Positions 15,834-25,336 of a stretch of 64,000 nt of DNA are shown one piece after another; within the stretch, counting starts at the first letter, position 1, and every line of letters starts with the position of its first letter. A model generated the notes under the pieces. It worked only from the letters and a program-made list of their open reading frames with translations, did no database searches and was not told the origin of the DNA. The position numbers and the translations under genes are program-made. This DNA is from an uncultured Flavobacteriales bacterium. Its GTDB lineage: Bacteria; Bacteroidota; Bacteroidia; Flavobacteriales_D; Parvicellaceae. The DNA lies in assembly GCA_943788115.1 (NCBI GenBank), contig CALSPA010000012.1, positions 248,001 to 312,000 on the forward strand, given 5' to 3'.

Positions 15834-17918
15834 ATGATTAAAAATATATTTCTGACAGTATTGTCCTTTTTTATTTTGAGTAATTCTTATGCAACACATG
15901 TTGTTGGTGGAGATTTTCATGTTCAATGGCTGAGTCAAAACAACTACAATGTGAAATTAAGGTACTACAGAGATTGTTTTAATGGTGCTGTTAATATTCC
16001 GTCAACTATGGATGTTGGTGTATACGATGCGGTTACAAATTCTTTACAAACTATAATTACATTGAACCAAATCTCTATTTCTATAGTTAATCTAGGAGAT
16101 AATTGTTATCAACCTCCTGCATCTACTTGTATTGAAGAAGGCATTTTTGAAACAAATGTTTTACTTCCAGATAATCCAAATGGATATTATTTACAATCTC
16201 AAATAAATGCTAGAAATGCTTTAGCCATGAATGTTACTGGGGCTACATCTGGAAATGGAACAATGGTTTGGTTTGCCATGATTCCTGATCCTGCTATTGG
16301 ACAAAATTCTTCTCCAGATTTTGGTGATTACCCAACTGATGCATATTTCTGCGCTGGTAGTAATAAATTAATTCAATATCCGGTAACTGATGCAGATGGA
16401 GATTCATTAGTTTATTCATTAGTTACTCCTTTAGATGCTTGGACTACAACCAATGGTACTGCTGCTGGTTCTGGTGCTTATCCTTTTTATCAAGATTTAA
16501 GCTACCAACCTAATCCTGCAGGAGGAATGTTTAGTTTGACAGATTTAGTTGGGGGTACAAGCCCAATGACTATAGATGTTTTCACTGGTGAAATTATAGC
16601 TGGTCCAAGTGCTATCGGGTTTTTCACTTTTGCTGTAAGAGTAGAAGAGTTTAGGAACGGTGTTAAAATTGGTGAAATAAGAAGAGATGTTCAATATGCT
16701 TCCTTGCCATGTACAAACAGCACTCCTCCATCAATAAATTTAACAGACTCTATAAGTGTTTATGTAGATGATCAAATTTGTTTTGATGTTGAAGTAACAG
16801 CATCTGTATCAGACTCTGTTTATCTACATATTACTTCTTCAAATTTCGACCTTCCAGGAAACTTTGTTCAGCCAACTATTGGCTCTTCAACATCTTCTTA
16901 TTCTGATTGGGGCGGTGTTTCTGGAAACACATTGCAATTTCCAAATTTAGGTGCGAATTCAAATTCAATTGGTCCAGGAAATGCAATTACCGGTTATGGT
17001 TCTATTCCATTGAGGTATTGTTGGACCCCTCTTTGTGAAGATTTAGATTCTATTTTCCATTTAGATTTAGTAGCTCTAGTTCATGATACATGTGGTAATG
17101 GAATAGATACTGTTACAGTTAATGGAGATTTTGTTTCTGTTTTATATGAATTTAGTCAAACGGATATACACGTAGTAAATACCCCTCCACCAACACTATT
17201 AAATGTACCAGATACTTTAGTCTTAAAATTGGGCGATTATACTTGCATAGATTTAATGGCAATGGATTCTGTCAATGTAACAGATACTTTATTTCTTCAG
17301 CCTTCATCTGCAAGTTTTAATTTCTTTGAAACTTTTATAGAGCCTGAACAAAATGCCAATGGTGATTTTTATTACGATAATTTTATAACTGATGGTTCCA
17401 CATTTGTTATGTCAAATTACACCTATTCTGGGTTTACACCTGGAGCGGTAGGTCAGGTTGGTTTGCGTTTTTGTTGGGAAACAAATTGTGAATCTGTTTT
17501 TATTAAAGAATTTGATTTAACCTACAATGCTTTTTCAACTGCCTGTGGATCAGATACAATTACCTTAACTTCTTTTATTGAAGTGGAACCTCCCGTAGGT
17601 ATTGTAGAACAAATTCCTAATGTTTTTTCACCAAATGGTGATGGCAAGAATGATGTGTATAAACTTAGAGGTGAGAGTGATCCTTGTTACGATTTCATGA
17701 ATGTTTCCATTTACAATCGTTGGGGGCAAAAAGTATTTGAATCTACAGATTCTGAATTTGAATGGGACGGCACTCACAAAGGAAAAGGAAATTGTAAGCC
17801 TGGAACATATTATGTGTTAATTGATGGTTCTTACGGCAGTACCTACACTAATGATGTGAATCCTGTTAGAGTTCCAAATCTTGTGAAAGACGAGTTATAC
17901 ATTCAGTTAACTAGGTAG
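15834..17918 (+). CDS. Secreted protein with T9SS type B (CHU_C) sorting domain
   Basis: I take the start at 15834 although the frame stays open back to 15723. The ATG at 15834 begins a clean signal peptide (MIKNIFLTVLSFFILSNSYA), and a promoter-like element lies in the upstream extension. The mature part (about 675 residues) opens THVVGGDFHVQWLSQNNYNV with NVKLRYYRDCFNG, an N-terminal pattern common in large Bacteroidota surface proteins. It continues with cadherin/Ig-like beta-rich modules. The C-terminus is a type B sorting domain (IPNVFSPNGDGKNDVYKL, IYNRWGQKVFEST, FEWDGTHKGKGNCKPGTYYV). It is predicted to be exported by the T9SS. Function is unknown. Its 3' end overlaps bshA by 8 bases in convergent orientation. 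Confidence 0.85.
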   Translation: MIKNIFLTVLSFFILSNSYATHVVGGDFHVQWLSQNNYNVKLRYYRDCFNGAVNIPSTMDVGVYDAVTNSLQTIITLNQISISIVNLGDNCYQPPASTCIEEGIFETNVLLPDNPNGYYLQSQINARNALAMNVTGATSGNGTMVWFAMIPDPAIGQNSSPDFGDYPTDAYFCAGSNKLIQYPVTDADGDSLVYSLVTPLDAWTTTNGTAAGSGAYPFYQDLSYQPNPAGGMFSLTDLVGGTSPMTIDVFTGEIIAGPSAIGFFTFAVRVEEFRNGVKIGEIRRDVQYASLPCTNSTPPSINLTDSISVYVDDQICFDVEVTASVSDSVYLHITSSNFDLPGNFVQPTIGSSTSSYSDWGGVSGNTLQFPNLGANSNSIGPGNAITGYGSIPLRYCWTPLCEDLDSIFHLDLVALVHDTCGNGIDTVTVNGDFVSVLYEFSQTDIHVVNTPPPTLLNVPDTLVLKLGDYTCIDLMAMDSVNVTDTLFLQPSSASFNFFETFIEPEQNANGDFYYDNFITDGSTFVMSNYTYSGFTPGAVGQVGLRFCWETNCESVFIKEFDLTYNAFSTACGSDTITLTSFIEVEPPVGIVEQIPNVFSPNGDGKNDVYKLRGESDPCYDFMNVSIYNRWGQKVFESTDSEFEWDGTHKGKGNCKPGTYYVLIDGSYGSTYTNDVNPVRVPNLVKDELYIQLTR

Positions 17919-19038
17919 CTTTTATGGTCTTGTTGTAAAGTTCTTCGTATAAAGGAAGAACGGTTTCAATGTCAAAATCTTTTGCTCTTTCAAAAGCTTT
18001 TTCTTTAAACATTTTTAGCGTTTCATTTGATGATAAAATTTTCAACATATTTTTAGCCATATCATCAACATCGCCAATTTTAGATAAATAGCCACTTTTG
18101 CCATCTTCTATAACTTCAGGAATTCCTCCACTGCATGTAGAAATAACAGGAACAGATGATGCCATTGCTTCTAGAGCTGCCAATCCAAAGCTTTCCTTTT
18201 CTGATGGCAGAATGAATACATCGGAAATGTTTAAAATTTCTATTGTAGACTTTAGATTTCCTAAAAACGTATAAGCTGAATTGTCAAGTTTAGCTCTACA
18301 CAGTCTTTCAATTTTATTTCTTTCAGGACCATCTCCAACCAAGACTAGTTTGGCTGAAACTTTTTTAGTAATAATCTCAAACACTTTTACAACATCTTCT
18401 ATTCTTTTTACTTTTCTAAAGTTTGAAACATGTGTAATTATGAACTCATTATTTGGACTTAATCTTTTTTTATATTTTTCATTATTTGGTAATTGGTATT
18501 CTTTAACACAAATAAAATTGGGTATTACTTCAATATCTTTTGTTATTTTAAATAAATCTTTAGTGTCGTTTTTTAAACTGTTAGATACTGCTGTTACAGC
18601 ATTAGAATGATTTATAGAAAAAGTAATTACAGGTTCAAAAGAAGGGTCTTTTCCAACAAGTGTAATGTCAGTTCCGTGGAGTGTAGTTATAAATGGAATT
18701 TTTATTCCTTGAGATTCTAGTATTTTTTGAGCCATAAATGCTGCAGATGCGTGTGGAATAGCATAATGAACATGCAGCAGGTCTAATTTTTCATATTTTA
18801 CTACATCTACTAGTTTACTAGTTAAAACTTGTTCGTATGGTGTGTAATCAAAAAGTGGGTAGTCCGAAATTCTTACCTCGTGAAAAAATATATTTTCTCT
18901 TAACTTGTCTAATCTGACGGGTTGGCTGTAAGTAATAAAATGTATTTCATGCCCTTTTCTTGAAAGCGCTTTCCCAAGTTCTGTTGCTACAATTCCACTC
19001 CCTCCAAAAGTTGGATACAATACAATACCAATTTTCAT
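17911..19038 (-). CDS. bshA: N-acetyl-alpha-D-glucosaminyl L-malate synthase (bacillithiol synthesis glycosyltransferase)
   Basis: The 375-aa GT4-type glycosyltransferase starts MKIGIVLYPTFGGSGIVATE and continues with the BshA signature KGHEIHFITYSQPVRLD, DLLHVHYAIPHASAA and FITTLHGTDITLVGKDPSFEPV. The C-terminal Rossmann half has the EX7E region (LPSEKESFGLAALEAMASSVPVIS) that binds the UDP-sugar. BshA joins UDP-GlcNAc to L-malate, the first step of bacillithiol, the low-molecular-weight thiol of many Bacteroidota and Firmicutes. BshB and BshC are not in this window. Length and motifs are family-typical. It is transcribed alone on the minus strand and converges on the T9SS gene. Confidence 0.93.
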   Translation of the reverse strand: MKIGIVLYPTFGGSGIVATELGKALSRKGHEIHFITYSQPVRLDKLRENIFFHEVRISDYPLFDYTPYEQVLTSKLVDVVKYEKLDLLHVHYAIPHASAAFMAQKILESQGIKIPFITTLHGTDITLVGKDPSFEPVITFSINHSNAVTAVSNSLKNDTKDLFKITKDIEVIPNFICVKEYQLPNNEKYKKRLSPNNEFIITHVSNFRKVKRIEDVVKVFEIITKKVSAKLVLVGDGPERNKIERLCRAKLDNSAYTFLGNLKSTIEILNISDVFILPSEKESFGLAALEAMASSVPVISTCSGGIPEVIEDGKSGYLSKIGDVDDMAKNMLKILSSNETLKMFKEKAFERAKDFDIETVLPLYEELYNKTIKAT

Positions 19039-19141
19039 ATGCTACTAACCTTAAATTCCTGTAAATATAAATGAATTGAAATGAATTATTATAATATGTA
19101 AAACTTCTAAATTCTTATATTCGCACAAGGAAAACTAATTT

Positions 19142-20797
19142 ATGTCAAGTACTGAAAATACATTAAAAAAGGGATTGTCTTTTAATAAGAATGAAGACTC
19201 AATGAAGTTGTTAATTTCTAACCTCAATAGAAAACTTGAAGATGTTTCAATGGGAGGTGGTAAAGCTAAGATTGAAAAACATCATGCTAAAGGAAAAATG
19301 ACAGCTAGAGAAAGAGTACAATTTTTATTAGATAAAGATGCTAAACAAATAGAGATTGGGGCTTTTGCAGGAGAGGGTATGTACCAAGATTATGGTGGTT
19401 GTCCTTCTGGTGGAGTAGTGGTTGTTATTGGATATGTCTCTGGTAAACAATGTATTGTTGTTGCCAATGATGCAACAGTTAAAGCTGGTGCTTGGTTTCC
19501 AATTACTGGCAAGAAAAATTTAAGAGCTCAGGAAATTGCTATTGAGAATAAAATTCCTATTATTTATTTAGTAGATAGTGCTGGTGTTTTCCTTCCTATG
19601 CAAGATGAAATATTTCCAGATAAAGAACATTTTGGAAGAATTTTCAGGAATAACGCAGTTATGAGTTCAATGGGAATTACTCAAATTGCTGCTGTTATGG
19701 GGAGTTGTGTAGCAGGTGGTGCTTATTTGCCAATTATGAGCGATGAGTCCTTAATTGTTGAGAAAACTGGAAGTATATTTCTTGCTGGTTCATATTTAGT
19801 TAAAGCAGCTATTGGTGAATCTATTGATAATGAAACTTTAGGTGGGGCTTCTACTCATTGTGAAATAAGTGGTGTAACAGATTATAAATGTAAAGATGAT
19901 AGTTCCTGTCTAAATAAAATAAAAGAAATTATTGGAGGTGTCGGAGATAGTGTTAAAGTTGGATTTAATAGAAAAGAAAGTCTCTTGCCAAAATTAAATC
20001 AAGAGGATATTTATGGTATTTTCCCAGCTTTAAGAACCAAACCCTACGATGTTAGAGAAATCATTAAGAGATTAGTAGATGAATCTAAATTTACTGAGTA
20101 CAAGCAAGAATATGGAAAAACTATAATTTGTTGTTATGCTAGGATTGATGGCTGGTCTGTAGGTATTGTTGCAAATCAGAGAGAGGTTGTGAAAAATGGT
20201 AAAAAAGAAATGCAATTTGGTGGAGTTATATACAGTGATTCTGCTGATAAAGCGGCTCGTTTTATTATGAATTGTAATCAAAAGAAAATACCACTGGTAT
20301 TCTTACAAGACGTTACAGGTTTTATGGTTGGCAGTAGATCTGAACACGGAGGTATTATTAAAGATGGTGCTAAATTAGTTAGTGCAATGGCTAATTCTGT
20401 TGTTCCTAAGTTTACTATTATTACTGGGAACTCATATGGAGCTGGTAATTACGCAATGTGTGGAAAAGCTTACGATCCAAGATTAATAGTGGGTTGGCCT
20501 ACTGCTGAGTTGGCGGTAATGGGAGGCACACAAGCAGCAAAAGTTTTACTCCAAATAGAGGTGTCTAGTTTAAAGTCAAAAGGGGAGGAAATATCTCCTG
20601 CTAGAGAAAAAGAAATTTTTAATAAAATTAAAGGCCGTTACGATGAACAAACATCTCCATATTATGCTGCAGCAAGGCTGTGGATGGATGCCATTATAGA
20701 TCCTTTAGATACAAGGAAGTGGGTGTCAATGGGAATTGAAGCTGCAAATAATGGTTCAGAATTACCACCCTATAATGTTGGTGTTATTCAAACTTAA
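19142..20797 (+). CDS. Acyl-CoA carboxylase beta subunit (carboxyltransferase; MCC-like)
   Basis: The 551-aa protein has the two crotonase-like halves of the biotin-dependent carboxyltransferase family. The N-half carries GGCPSGGVVVVIGYVSGKQC, ATVKAGAWFP, DSAGVFLPMQDEIFPD and GSCVAGGAYLPIMSDE. The C-half carries FLQDVTGFMVGSRSEHGGII, TIITGNSYGAGNYAMCG and VGWPTAELAVMGG. The sequence is closest in character to 3-methylcrotonyl-CoA carboxylase beta. Together with a biotin-carboxylase/BCCP subunit, which is not present here, it would carboxylate a branched or short acyl-CoA in leucine or fatty-acid breakdown. The gap to the TTG start of arsS is 9 bases, which suggests co-transcription, though the pathways look unrelated. 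Confidence 0.9.
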   Translation: MSSTENTLKKGLSFNKNEDSMKLLISNLNRKLEDVSMGGGKAKIEKHHAKGKMTARERVQFLLDKDAKQIEIGAFAGEGMYQDYGGCPSGGVVVVIGYVSGKQCIVVANDATVKAGAWFPITGKKNLRAQEIAIENKIPIIYLVDSAGVFLPMQDEIFPDKEHFGRIFRNNAVMSSMGITQIAAVMGSCVAGGAYLPIMSDESLIVEKTGSIFLAGSYLVKAAIGESIDNETLGGASTHCEISGVTDYKCKDDSSCLNKIKEIIGGVGDSVKVGFNRKESLLPKLNQEDIYGIFPALRTKPYDVREIIKRLVDESKFTEYKQEYGKTIICCYARIDGWSVGIVANQREVVKNGKKEMQFGGVIYSDSADKAARFIMNCNQKKIPLVFLQDVTGFMVGSRSEHGGIIKDGAKLVSAMANSVVPKFTIITGNSYGAGNYAMCGKAYDPRLIVGWPTAELAVMGGTQAAKVLLQIEVSSLKSKGEEISPAREKEIFNKIKGRYDEQTSPYYAAARLWMDAIIDPLDTRKWVSMGIEAANNGSELPPYNVGVIQT

Positions 20798-20806
20798 ATT
20801 AAGAAA

Positions 20807-21862
20807 TTGAAAAGAAAAATATCTTTCAAAGCTCAAAGAAAAGTCAGTGTTCTTCCAGAAAATCAGCTTGGTTTGTTAAATAAAACCAACTTCGGAGACT
20901 CAAGTATCCCAATTTTTAATGATAAACTAATTGAAAATAATTGTCAAAAACTCCCTGTTAAGGATTTAAAAGTATTTCAAATTAATCTAGGTTACATGTG
21001 TAACCAAGTTTGCGATCACTGTCATGTAGATGCAGGTCCAGACAGGAAAGAAATAATGACTTGGGATACAATTAAAGAGTGTTTGGTTGCGATTGAAGAG
21101 TCTAAGCCAGAAATTGTAGATTTAACTGGTGGTGCCCCTGAAATGAATCCAAATTTTAGAGAGTTTATTTTAGCTTTAAAAAAAATAAATATAAAGAAGA
21201 TTATTGTAAGGTCTAATCTTACTATTTTTTTTGCAAATAATAATTATTCAGATCTCCCAAACTTTTTTAGAGATAATGAAATTCACGTTATTTCTTCTTT
21301 ACCATGTTACACTAAAGAAAATACAGATAATCAAAGAGGAGATGGGGTTTTCAATAAATCTATTGAAGCACTTGTTGTTTTGAATAGCTTGGGTTATGGC
21401 AAAAAACCTTCTTTGAAGCTTGATTTGGTGTATAACCCAGGTGGAGCTAATTTGCCTGGCGACCAAGCTTCTCTTGAAAAAGATTATAAAAATGAGCTTT
21501 TTAAAAATTTTGGAATAGTCTTTAATGATTTATTTACAATGACAAACATGCCTATTAGTAGATTTTTAGACTACTTAATAGTAAGTGGCAACTATGAAAC
21601 TTATATGAATACATTGGTGAATTCTTTTAATCCATCAACTTTGAATGAATTAATGTGCACAAATACCATTTCAGTAAGCTGGGATGGTACCCTTTACGAT
21701 TGTGACTTTAATCAAATGCTAGAATTGCCAATTAAGTCACCCTTAAAACACATAAGTGAGTTTAGTGTTTCAGCACTTGCTAAAAGAGAGATTAGCACAT
21801 CTCAACATTGTTATGGATGTACTGCTGGTTCTGGTTCTAGTTGTCAGGGAACTGTAGTTTAA
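20807..21862 (+). CDS. arsS: Arsenosugar biosynthesis radical SAM protein ArsS
   Basis: The 351-aa radical SAM enzyme starts at a TTG (20807); the first ATG in frame lies deep inside the domain, so TTG is the credible start. The cluster motif CNQVCDHCHVDAGP (CxxxCxxC) is near residue 66, followed by EIVDLTGGAPEMNPNFREF. The C-terminal DUF3641-type region carries additional Cys residues (LMCTNTISVSWDGTLYDCDF and HCYGCTAGSGSSCQG), as in ArsS. This family is proposed to add a deoxyadenosyl group to methylated arsenicals en route to arsenosugars. The usual partner ArsM is not visible nearby. The family call is confident; the arsenic role rests on family knowledge. Confidence 0.88.
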   Translation: MKRKISFKAQRKVSVLPENQLGLLNKTNFGDSSIPIFNDKLIENNCQKLPVKDLKVFQINLGYMCNQVCDHCHVDAGPDRKEIMTWDTIKECLVAIEESKPEIVDLTGGAPEMNPNFREFILALKKINIKKIIVRSNLTIFFANNNYSDLPNFFRDNEIHVISSLPCYTKENTDNQRGDGVFNKSIEALVVLNSLGYGKKPSLKLDLVYNPGGANLPGDQASLEKDYKNELFKNFGIVFNDLFTMTNMPISRFLDYLIVSGNYETYMNTLVNSFNPSTLNELMCTNTISVSWDGTLYDCDFNQMLELPIKSPLKHISEFSVSALAKREISTSQHCYGCTAGSGSSCQGTVV

Positions 21863-22329
21863 TTAGCAAAAATCAAGGGTTGTTCATGGTTTTCATCTGG
21901 ACCCCATTGTATTTCTGATAGTTCATCATCTTCAAACCAGAAATTCATGTTTGATTCTATAAAGCTGTAAACATGGGTGTTGTCTTCATCATCTGAAAGA
22001 TTTTCTTTCTCGCAAGTGCCTAAATTCAGATCATTAATAATACTATTAATTTCTATGATTGATTTGCCAATTAATGACACACCATTTAAAGTGTATTCTG
22101 GAGAACTTACTGCAAAGGTGTCTAATAATTCATCGTCATTATCGTCAAAAGAAAGTGATAATTCTAGATCATCATAATGCCACTGTTCAATAGAAATTTC
22201 TTCTTCATCAATAGGAACATCTACTTGATCAATTTCATTGGGTTCTCCAAGAATTTTTTCAACAGCAGCTTTACTAGATCCAAATCTAACATTACCTAAA
22301 CCTATTCCTACTTTTATCTCTTTTTCCAT
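21859..22329 (-). CDS. Acidic conserved hypothetical protein (156 aa)
   Basis: The very acidic protein starts MEKEIKVGIGLGNVRFGSSK and continues with KAAVEKILGEPNEID. It is rich in Asp and Glu (VPIDEEEISIEQW, SFDDNDDELLD, NLSDDEDNTHVYSF). It has no signal peptide. The opening resembles small alpha/beta folds in which a repeated G-S-x-x-A-V-x-x-I-L-G-x-P motif forms a helix-turn. I do not assign a family. It overlaps the end of arsS by 4 bases in convergent orientation. It is followed on the same strand, downstream of nothing else: the next minus-strand gene (acyl-CoA ligase) starts upstream and ends 16 bases before this ATG, so the two may form one transcript. Confidence 0.6.
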   Translation of the reverse strand: MEKEIKVGIGLGNVRFGSSKAAVEKILGEPNEIDQVDVPIDEEEISIEQWHYDDLELSLSFDDNDDELLDTFAVSSPEYTLNGVSLIGKSIIEINSIINDLNLGTCEKENLSDDEDNTHVYSFIESNMNFWFEDDELSEIQWGPDENHEQPLIFAN

Positions 22330-22345
22330 ATTTGGATTGTTGCTT

Positions 22346-23998
22346 TTATTTTAATAGTCTTCTTAAAATTTTACCCACATTAGATTTTGGTAATTCATCT
22401 CTAAAACTAATGCTTTTAGGAACCTTATAATTGGTGAGTTTAGTTCTGCAAAACTCTATAACTTCTTCTTCAGTAAGCGAATCATCTTTCTTTACAATAA
22501 ATGCACGAACAAACTCAGTACCGTCATCGTTTTTTTCGCCTCTTACACCAACTTCCAAAACTTTAGGATTATCTGCTATGGCTTTTTCAACATCATTTGG
22601 ATAAACGTTAAATCCAGAAATTAAAATCATTTCTTTTTTACGATCTACAATTTTGAAAAAACCATCTTCATCCATTGTTCCAATATCTCCTGTTAAGAAG
22701 AAATCTCCATGCATGCAATTTTTAGTCTCTTCTGGACGATTCCAGTAGCCTTTCATTACTTGTGGCCCTTTTATGCCTATTTCTCCTGGTTCTCCTGTAG
22801 CAACCTCTTTTCTATTGTCATCAAAAATTCTGACTTCAGTGTTAGGAAGAGGGAGTCCTATAGTTCCTTTCTTGTGATTACCATTATATGGGTTTATAGT
22901 TGCAGCAGGACTAGTTTCGGAAAGTCCGTATGCTTCTAAAAGTGGACATTTTGTTAACTCTTCCCATTCATCGGCTACAGCATCTTGAACAGCCATTCCA
23001 CCACCAAGAGCTAACTTTAAATTACTGAAATCTAGTCCTCTAAAAGTTTCTTGATTCATTAATCCTATGAATAAAGTGTTTACACCAGTTATTGCTGAAA
23101 AAGGGTTTTTGACAAGGTCTTTACAAAAAGCCTTCATGTCTCTTGGATTGGTGATTAAAATATTTTTCGCACCATACCTAAAGAAAACAACACAATTTGC
23201 AGTAAGAGCAAAAATATGGTAAAGAGGAAGTGCTGTTATAATTGTTTCTTGTCCATCTACTATGTTTTTTCCAATCCATGCTTCAACTTGAGATACATTA
23301 GCACAGATGTTTCCATGGGTAAGTTCTGCTCCTTTGGAAACTCCTGTCGTTCCGCCTGTATATTGCAAGAAGGCAGTGTCTTCTTTGGTTAAAGAAACTT
23401 TTTCGCCCTTTTGCCCTAAGCTCTCTTTTATTATCCCCTTTAAAGGGATTGAATTTGGTAAAGAGTAGGCGGGAACCATTTTTTTGATTTTTCTAATTAC
23501 AAAGTTTACTATTGTCCCCTTAAGGCCACCAAGCATATCTCCAATTGTAGTAGTAATTACCGTTTCAATTTTTGTTTTTGAGAGTATTTTTTCTAGGTTG
23601 AAAGCAAAATTTTCTAAAATAATAATTGCTTTAGCACCTGAGTCATTGTATTGGTGAAGCATTTCTTCTGCTGTATACAATGGATTTGTGTTTACTATTA
23701 CTAAGCCAGCTTTTAAACAGGCGAAAATTGCAATGGGATACTGCAAGAGATTTGGCATTTGGAGTGCAATTTTATCTCCCTTTTTTAGGTTTGTTTTGTT
23801 TTGCAAGTACCAAACTAATGCGTCAACATGCTTGTTTACATCATTGAAAGATATTTCAACATCCATGTTTTTATATGCAGTTGCATCTCCAAATTGAGAC
23901 ACAGCTTTGTCGAAAATAGATACAAGATTTTCATGAGATAAATCTGTTTCTTTATTGACAAATTCTGGATAGCTTTTCAGCCAAGGAAAATCACTCAT
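22346..23998 (-). CDS. Long-chain acyl-CoA synthetase (FadD-like, AMP-forming)
   Basis: The 550-aa ANL-superfamily ligase has the ATP/AMP P-loop LQYTGGTTGVSKGAELTH, the LEAYGLSETSPAATINP motif, the LTGDIGTMDEDGFFKIVDRKKEM hinge region and the catalytic Lys near the end (PKSNVGKILRRLLK). It activates a fatty acid to its CoA thioester in the cytoplasm or at the inner membrane. Length matches FadD. A -7-like element TATCTTTG lies 69 bases upstream (24067-24074). Chain-length specificity cannot be read from the sequence. Confidence 0.9.
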   Translation of the reverse strand: MSDFPWLKSYPEFVNKETDLSHENLVSIFDKAVSQFGDATAYKNMDVEISFNDVNKHVDALVWYLQNKTNLKKGDKIALQMPNLLQYPIAIFACLKAGLVIVNTNPLYTAEEMLHQYNDSGAKAIIILENFAFNLEKILSKTKIETVITTTIGDMLGGLKGTIVNFVIRKIKKMVPAYSLPNSIPLKGIIKESLGQKGEKVSLTKEDTAFLQYTGGTTGVSKGAELTHGNICANVSQVEAWIGKNIVDGQETIITALPLYHIFALTANCVVFFRYGAKNILITNPRDMKAFCKDLVKNPFSAITGVNTLFIGLMNQETFRGLDFSNLKLALGGGMAVQDAVADEWEELTKCPLLEAYGLSETSPAATINPYNGNHKKGTIGLPLPNTEVRIFDDNRKEVATGEPGEIGIKGPQVMKGYWNRPEETKNCMHGDFFLTGDIGTMDEDGFFKIVDRKKEMILISGFNVYPNDVEKAIADNPKVLEVGVRGEKNDDGTEFVRAFIVKKDDSLTEEEVIEFCRTKLTNYKVPKSISFRDELPKSNVGKILRRLLK

Positions 23999-24342
23999 TT
24001 TTATTTGATTTTAGTGAATAATTGTATTTAATAAACTTGTAATATAAAACTTATAATACCTTTTGTCAAAGATATAGTTTTCAAATATGTGAATTTTTTT
24101 AGACTTTTCTTGAATATTTAAATTATTATCAATTTTAGTCGTTATTAAACTTTAATAGTAATTGTATTAATGTAATATTCATATTTAGTGAATATTTGTT
24201 TATGTTTGTTACCATATAATTGCAAATTTTAATCTTTTTAGTAACATCTTTTGATTGTTTTAGTATAAAAAGATTATTTGTAGATTTTAATACCCCCCAT
24301 TTTCATCATGGGTTATTATGAACTGAAAATTGAAAGTATATT
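23999..24342. other. 344-base AT-rich divergent intergenic region
   Basis: This region lies between the acyl-CoA ligase (minus) and a PorP/SprF gene (plus). I find no ORF with coding character. It contains a minus-strand TATCTTTG element at 24067-24074, a C6 run at 24293-24298 and a small inverted repeat CCCAT/ATGGG at 24296-24312 with no T tract. The rest is low-complexity A and T. It presumably holds promoters for both flanking genes. No RNA gene is recognised. Confidence 0.5.
24067..24074 (-). promoter_or_regulatory. Putative -7 promoter element for the acyl-CoA ligase gene
   Basis: On the minus strand this reads TATCTTTG, a perfect TAnnTTTG match. It gives a leader of about 60 bases before the ATG at 23998. 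No well-spaced -33 TTG is found. Confidence 0.38.
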
Positions 24343-25332
24343 TTGATAAAAAAAATACATAAACAAACTTTGAATCTAATAATAATGACATGTTCATTGT
24401 TTTTAATTCAAACTTCAGTTTTTAGTCAAGATCCTGAGTTTACTCAATTTTATTCAAATCCTGTTTACTTAAATCCCGCTTTTGCAGGTTCTAGAATATG
24501 TCCTCGTTTTGTTATGAACCATAGAAATGAATGGCCGAACATATCAGGAAAGTTTGTAACTACTGCGGCCGCCTATGATCAAAAAGTTGATGCTTTAAGA
24601 GGTGGCTTAGGGTTGATTTTTCTAAATGATAATGCTGCTAATACATTAACTACAACACGAGCAAGCTTAATTTATTCTTACCATTTAAAAGTTACAAGAA
24701 AGTTCTCTGTTAATTTTGGTCTGGAAGGGTCTTATTATCAAAAAGCTGTTGATTGGGATCGGCTTACCTTTGGTGATATGATAGACGCAAGAAGAGGTTT
24801 TGTTTATCAAACCAATCAGGTTAGAAAAGATGAACCTGTAAATAACATGGATTTTAGTGCTGGAGTTGTAGGATATACCGAACAGTTTTATTTTGGCTTT
24901 GCGGCTCATCATTTGACAACTCCAAACGAATCTTTTATAGATAATGTAGAATCTACTCTTCCAATGAAATTGACGGGTCACATTGGTGCTATTTTACCCT
25001 TAGGTTCTGGTGGTTCTTTGTACTCTGAAAAAGAGGAATCAATATCTCCAAATATTTTATATACAAGACAAGGTACTTCACAACAATTAAATATGGGTGT
25101 CTATGTTAAAAAGGGTGCTTTGGTTGGTGGAGTTTGGTATAGAAATAAAGATGCATTTATTTTAACTTTAGGTTTAGAATCTGATATGATAAAAGTTGGA
25201 TATAGCTATGATGTAACTTTATCTAAAATATCTATTATTTCTGGTGGTTCACACGAAGTTTCTTTAGCTTTAAACTTTAACTGCAAACCTAAAAAGAAAC
25301 AGTTTAGACCTATTTCTTGTCCTTCTTTTTAA
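24343..25332 (+). CDS. PorP/SprF family type IX secretion system membrane protein (second copy)
   Basis: The 329-aa product contains DPEFTQFYSNPVYLNPAFAGS, MNHRNEWPNI, ALRGGLGLIFLNDNAANTL, and late motifs GVWYRNKDAFILTLGLES and GYSYDVTLSKIS, all diagnostic of PorP/SprF. The frame opens at a TTG (24343); the first ATG is at 24385. I favour the TTG because MIKKIHKQTLNLIIM supplies the basic N-region a signal peptide needs, whereas the ATG start would give an uncharged leader. The mature protein starts after SVFSQ. Unlike the copy at 677 it has no type B cargo gene next to it, so its partner must be encoded elsewhere. Confidence 0.88.
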   Translation: MIKKIHKQTLNLIIMTCSLFLIQTSVFSQDPEFTQFYSNPVYLNPAFAGSRICPRFVMNHRNEWPNISGKFVTTAAAYDQKVDALRGGLGLIFLNDNAANTLTTTRASLIYSYHLKVTRKFSVNFGLEGSYYQKAVDWDRLTFGDMIDARRGFVYQTNQVRKDEPVNNMDFSAGVVGYTEQFYFGFAAHHLTTPNESFIDNVESTLPMKLTGHIGAILPLGSGGSLYSEKEESISPNILYTRQGTSQQLNMGVYVKKGALVGGVWYRNKDAFILTLGLESDMIKVGYSYDVTLSKISIISGGSHEVSLALNFNCKPKKKQFRPISCPSF

Positions 25333-25336
25333 AGTT

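Noticed and set aside
24293-24312. Possible terminator or regulatory hairpin in the intergenic region
   Set aside because: The stem is only 5 bp, there is no T tract, and the neighbouring genes diverge, so no terminator is expected there.
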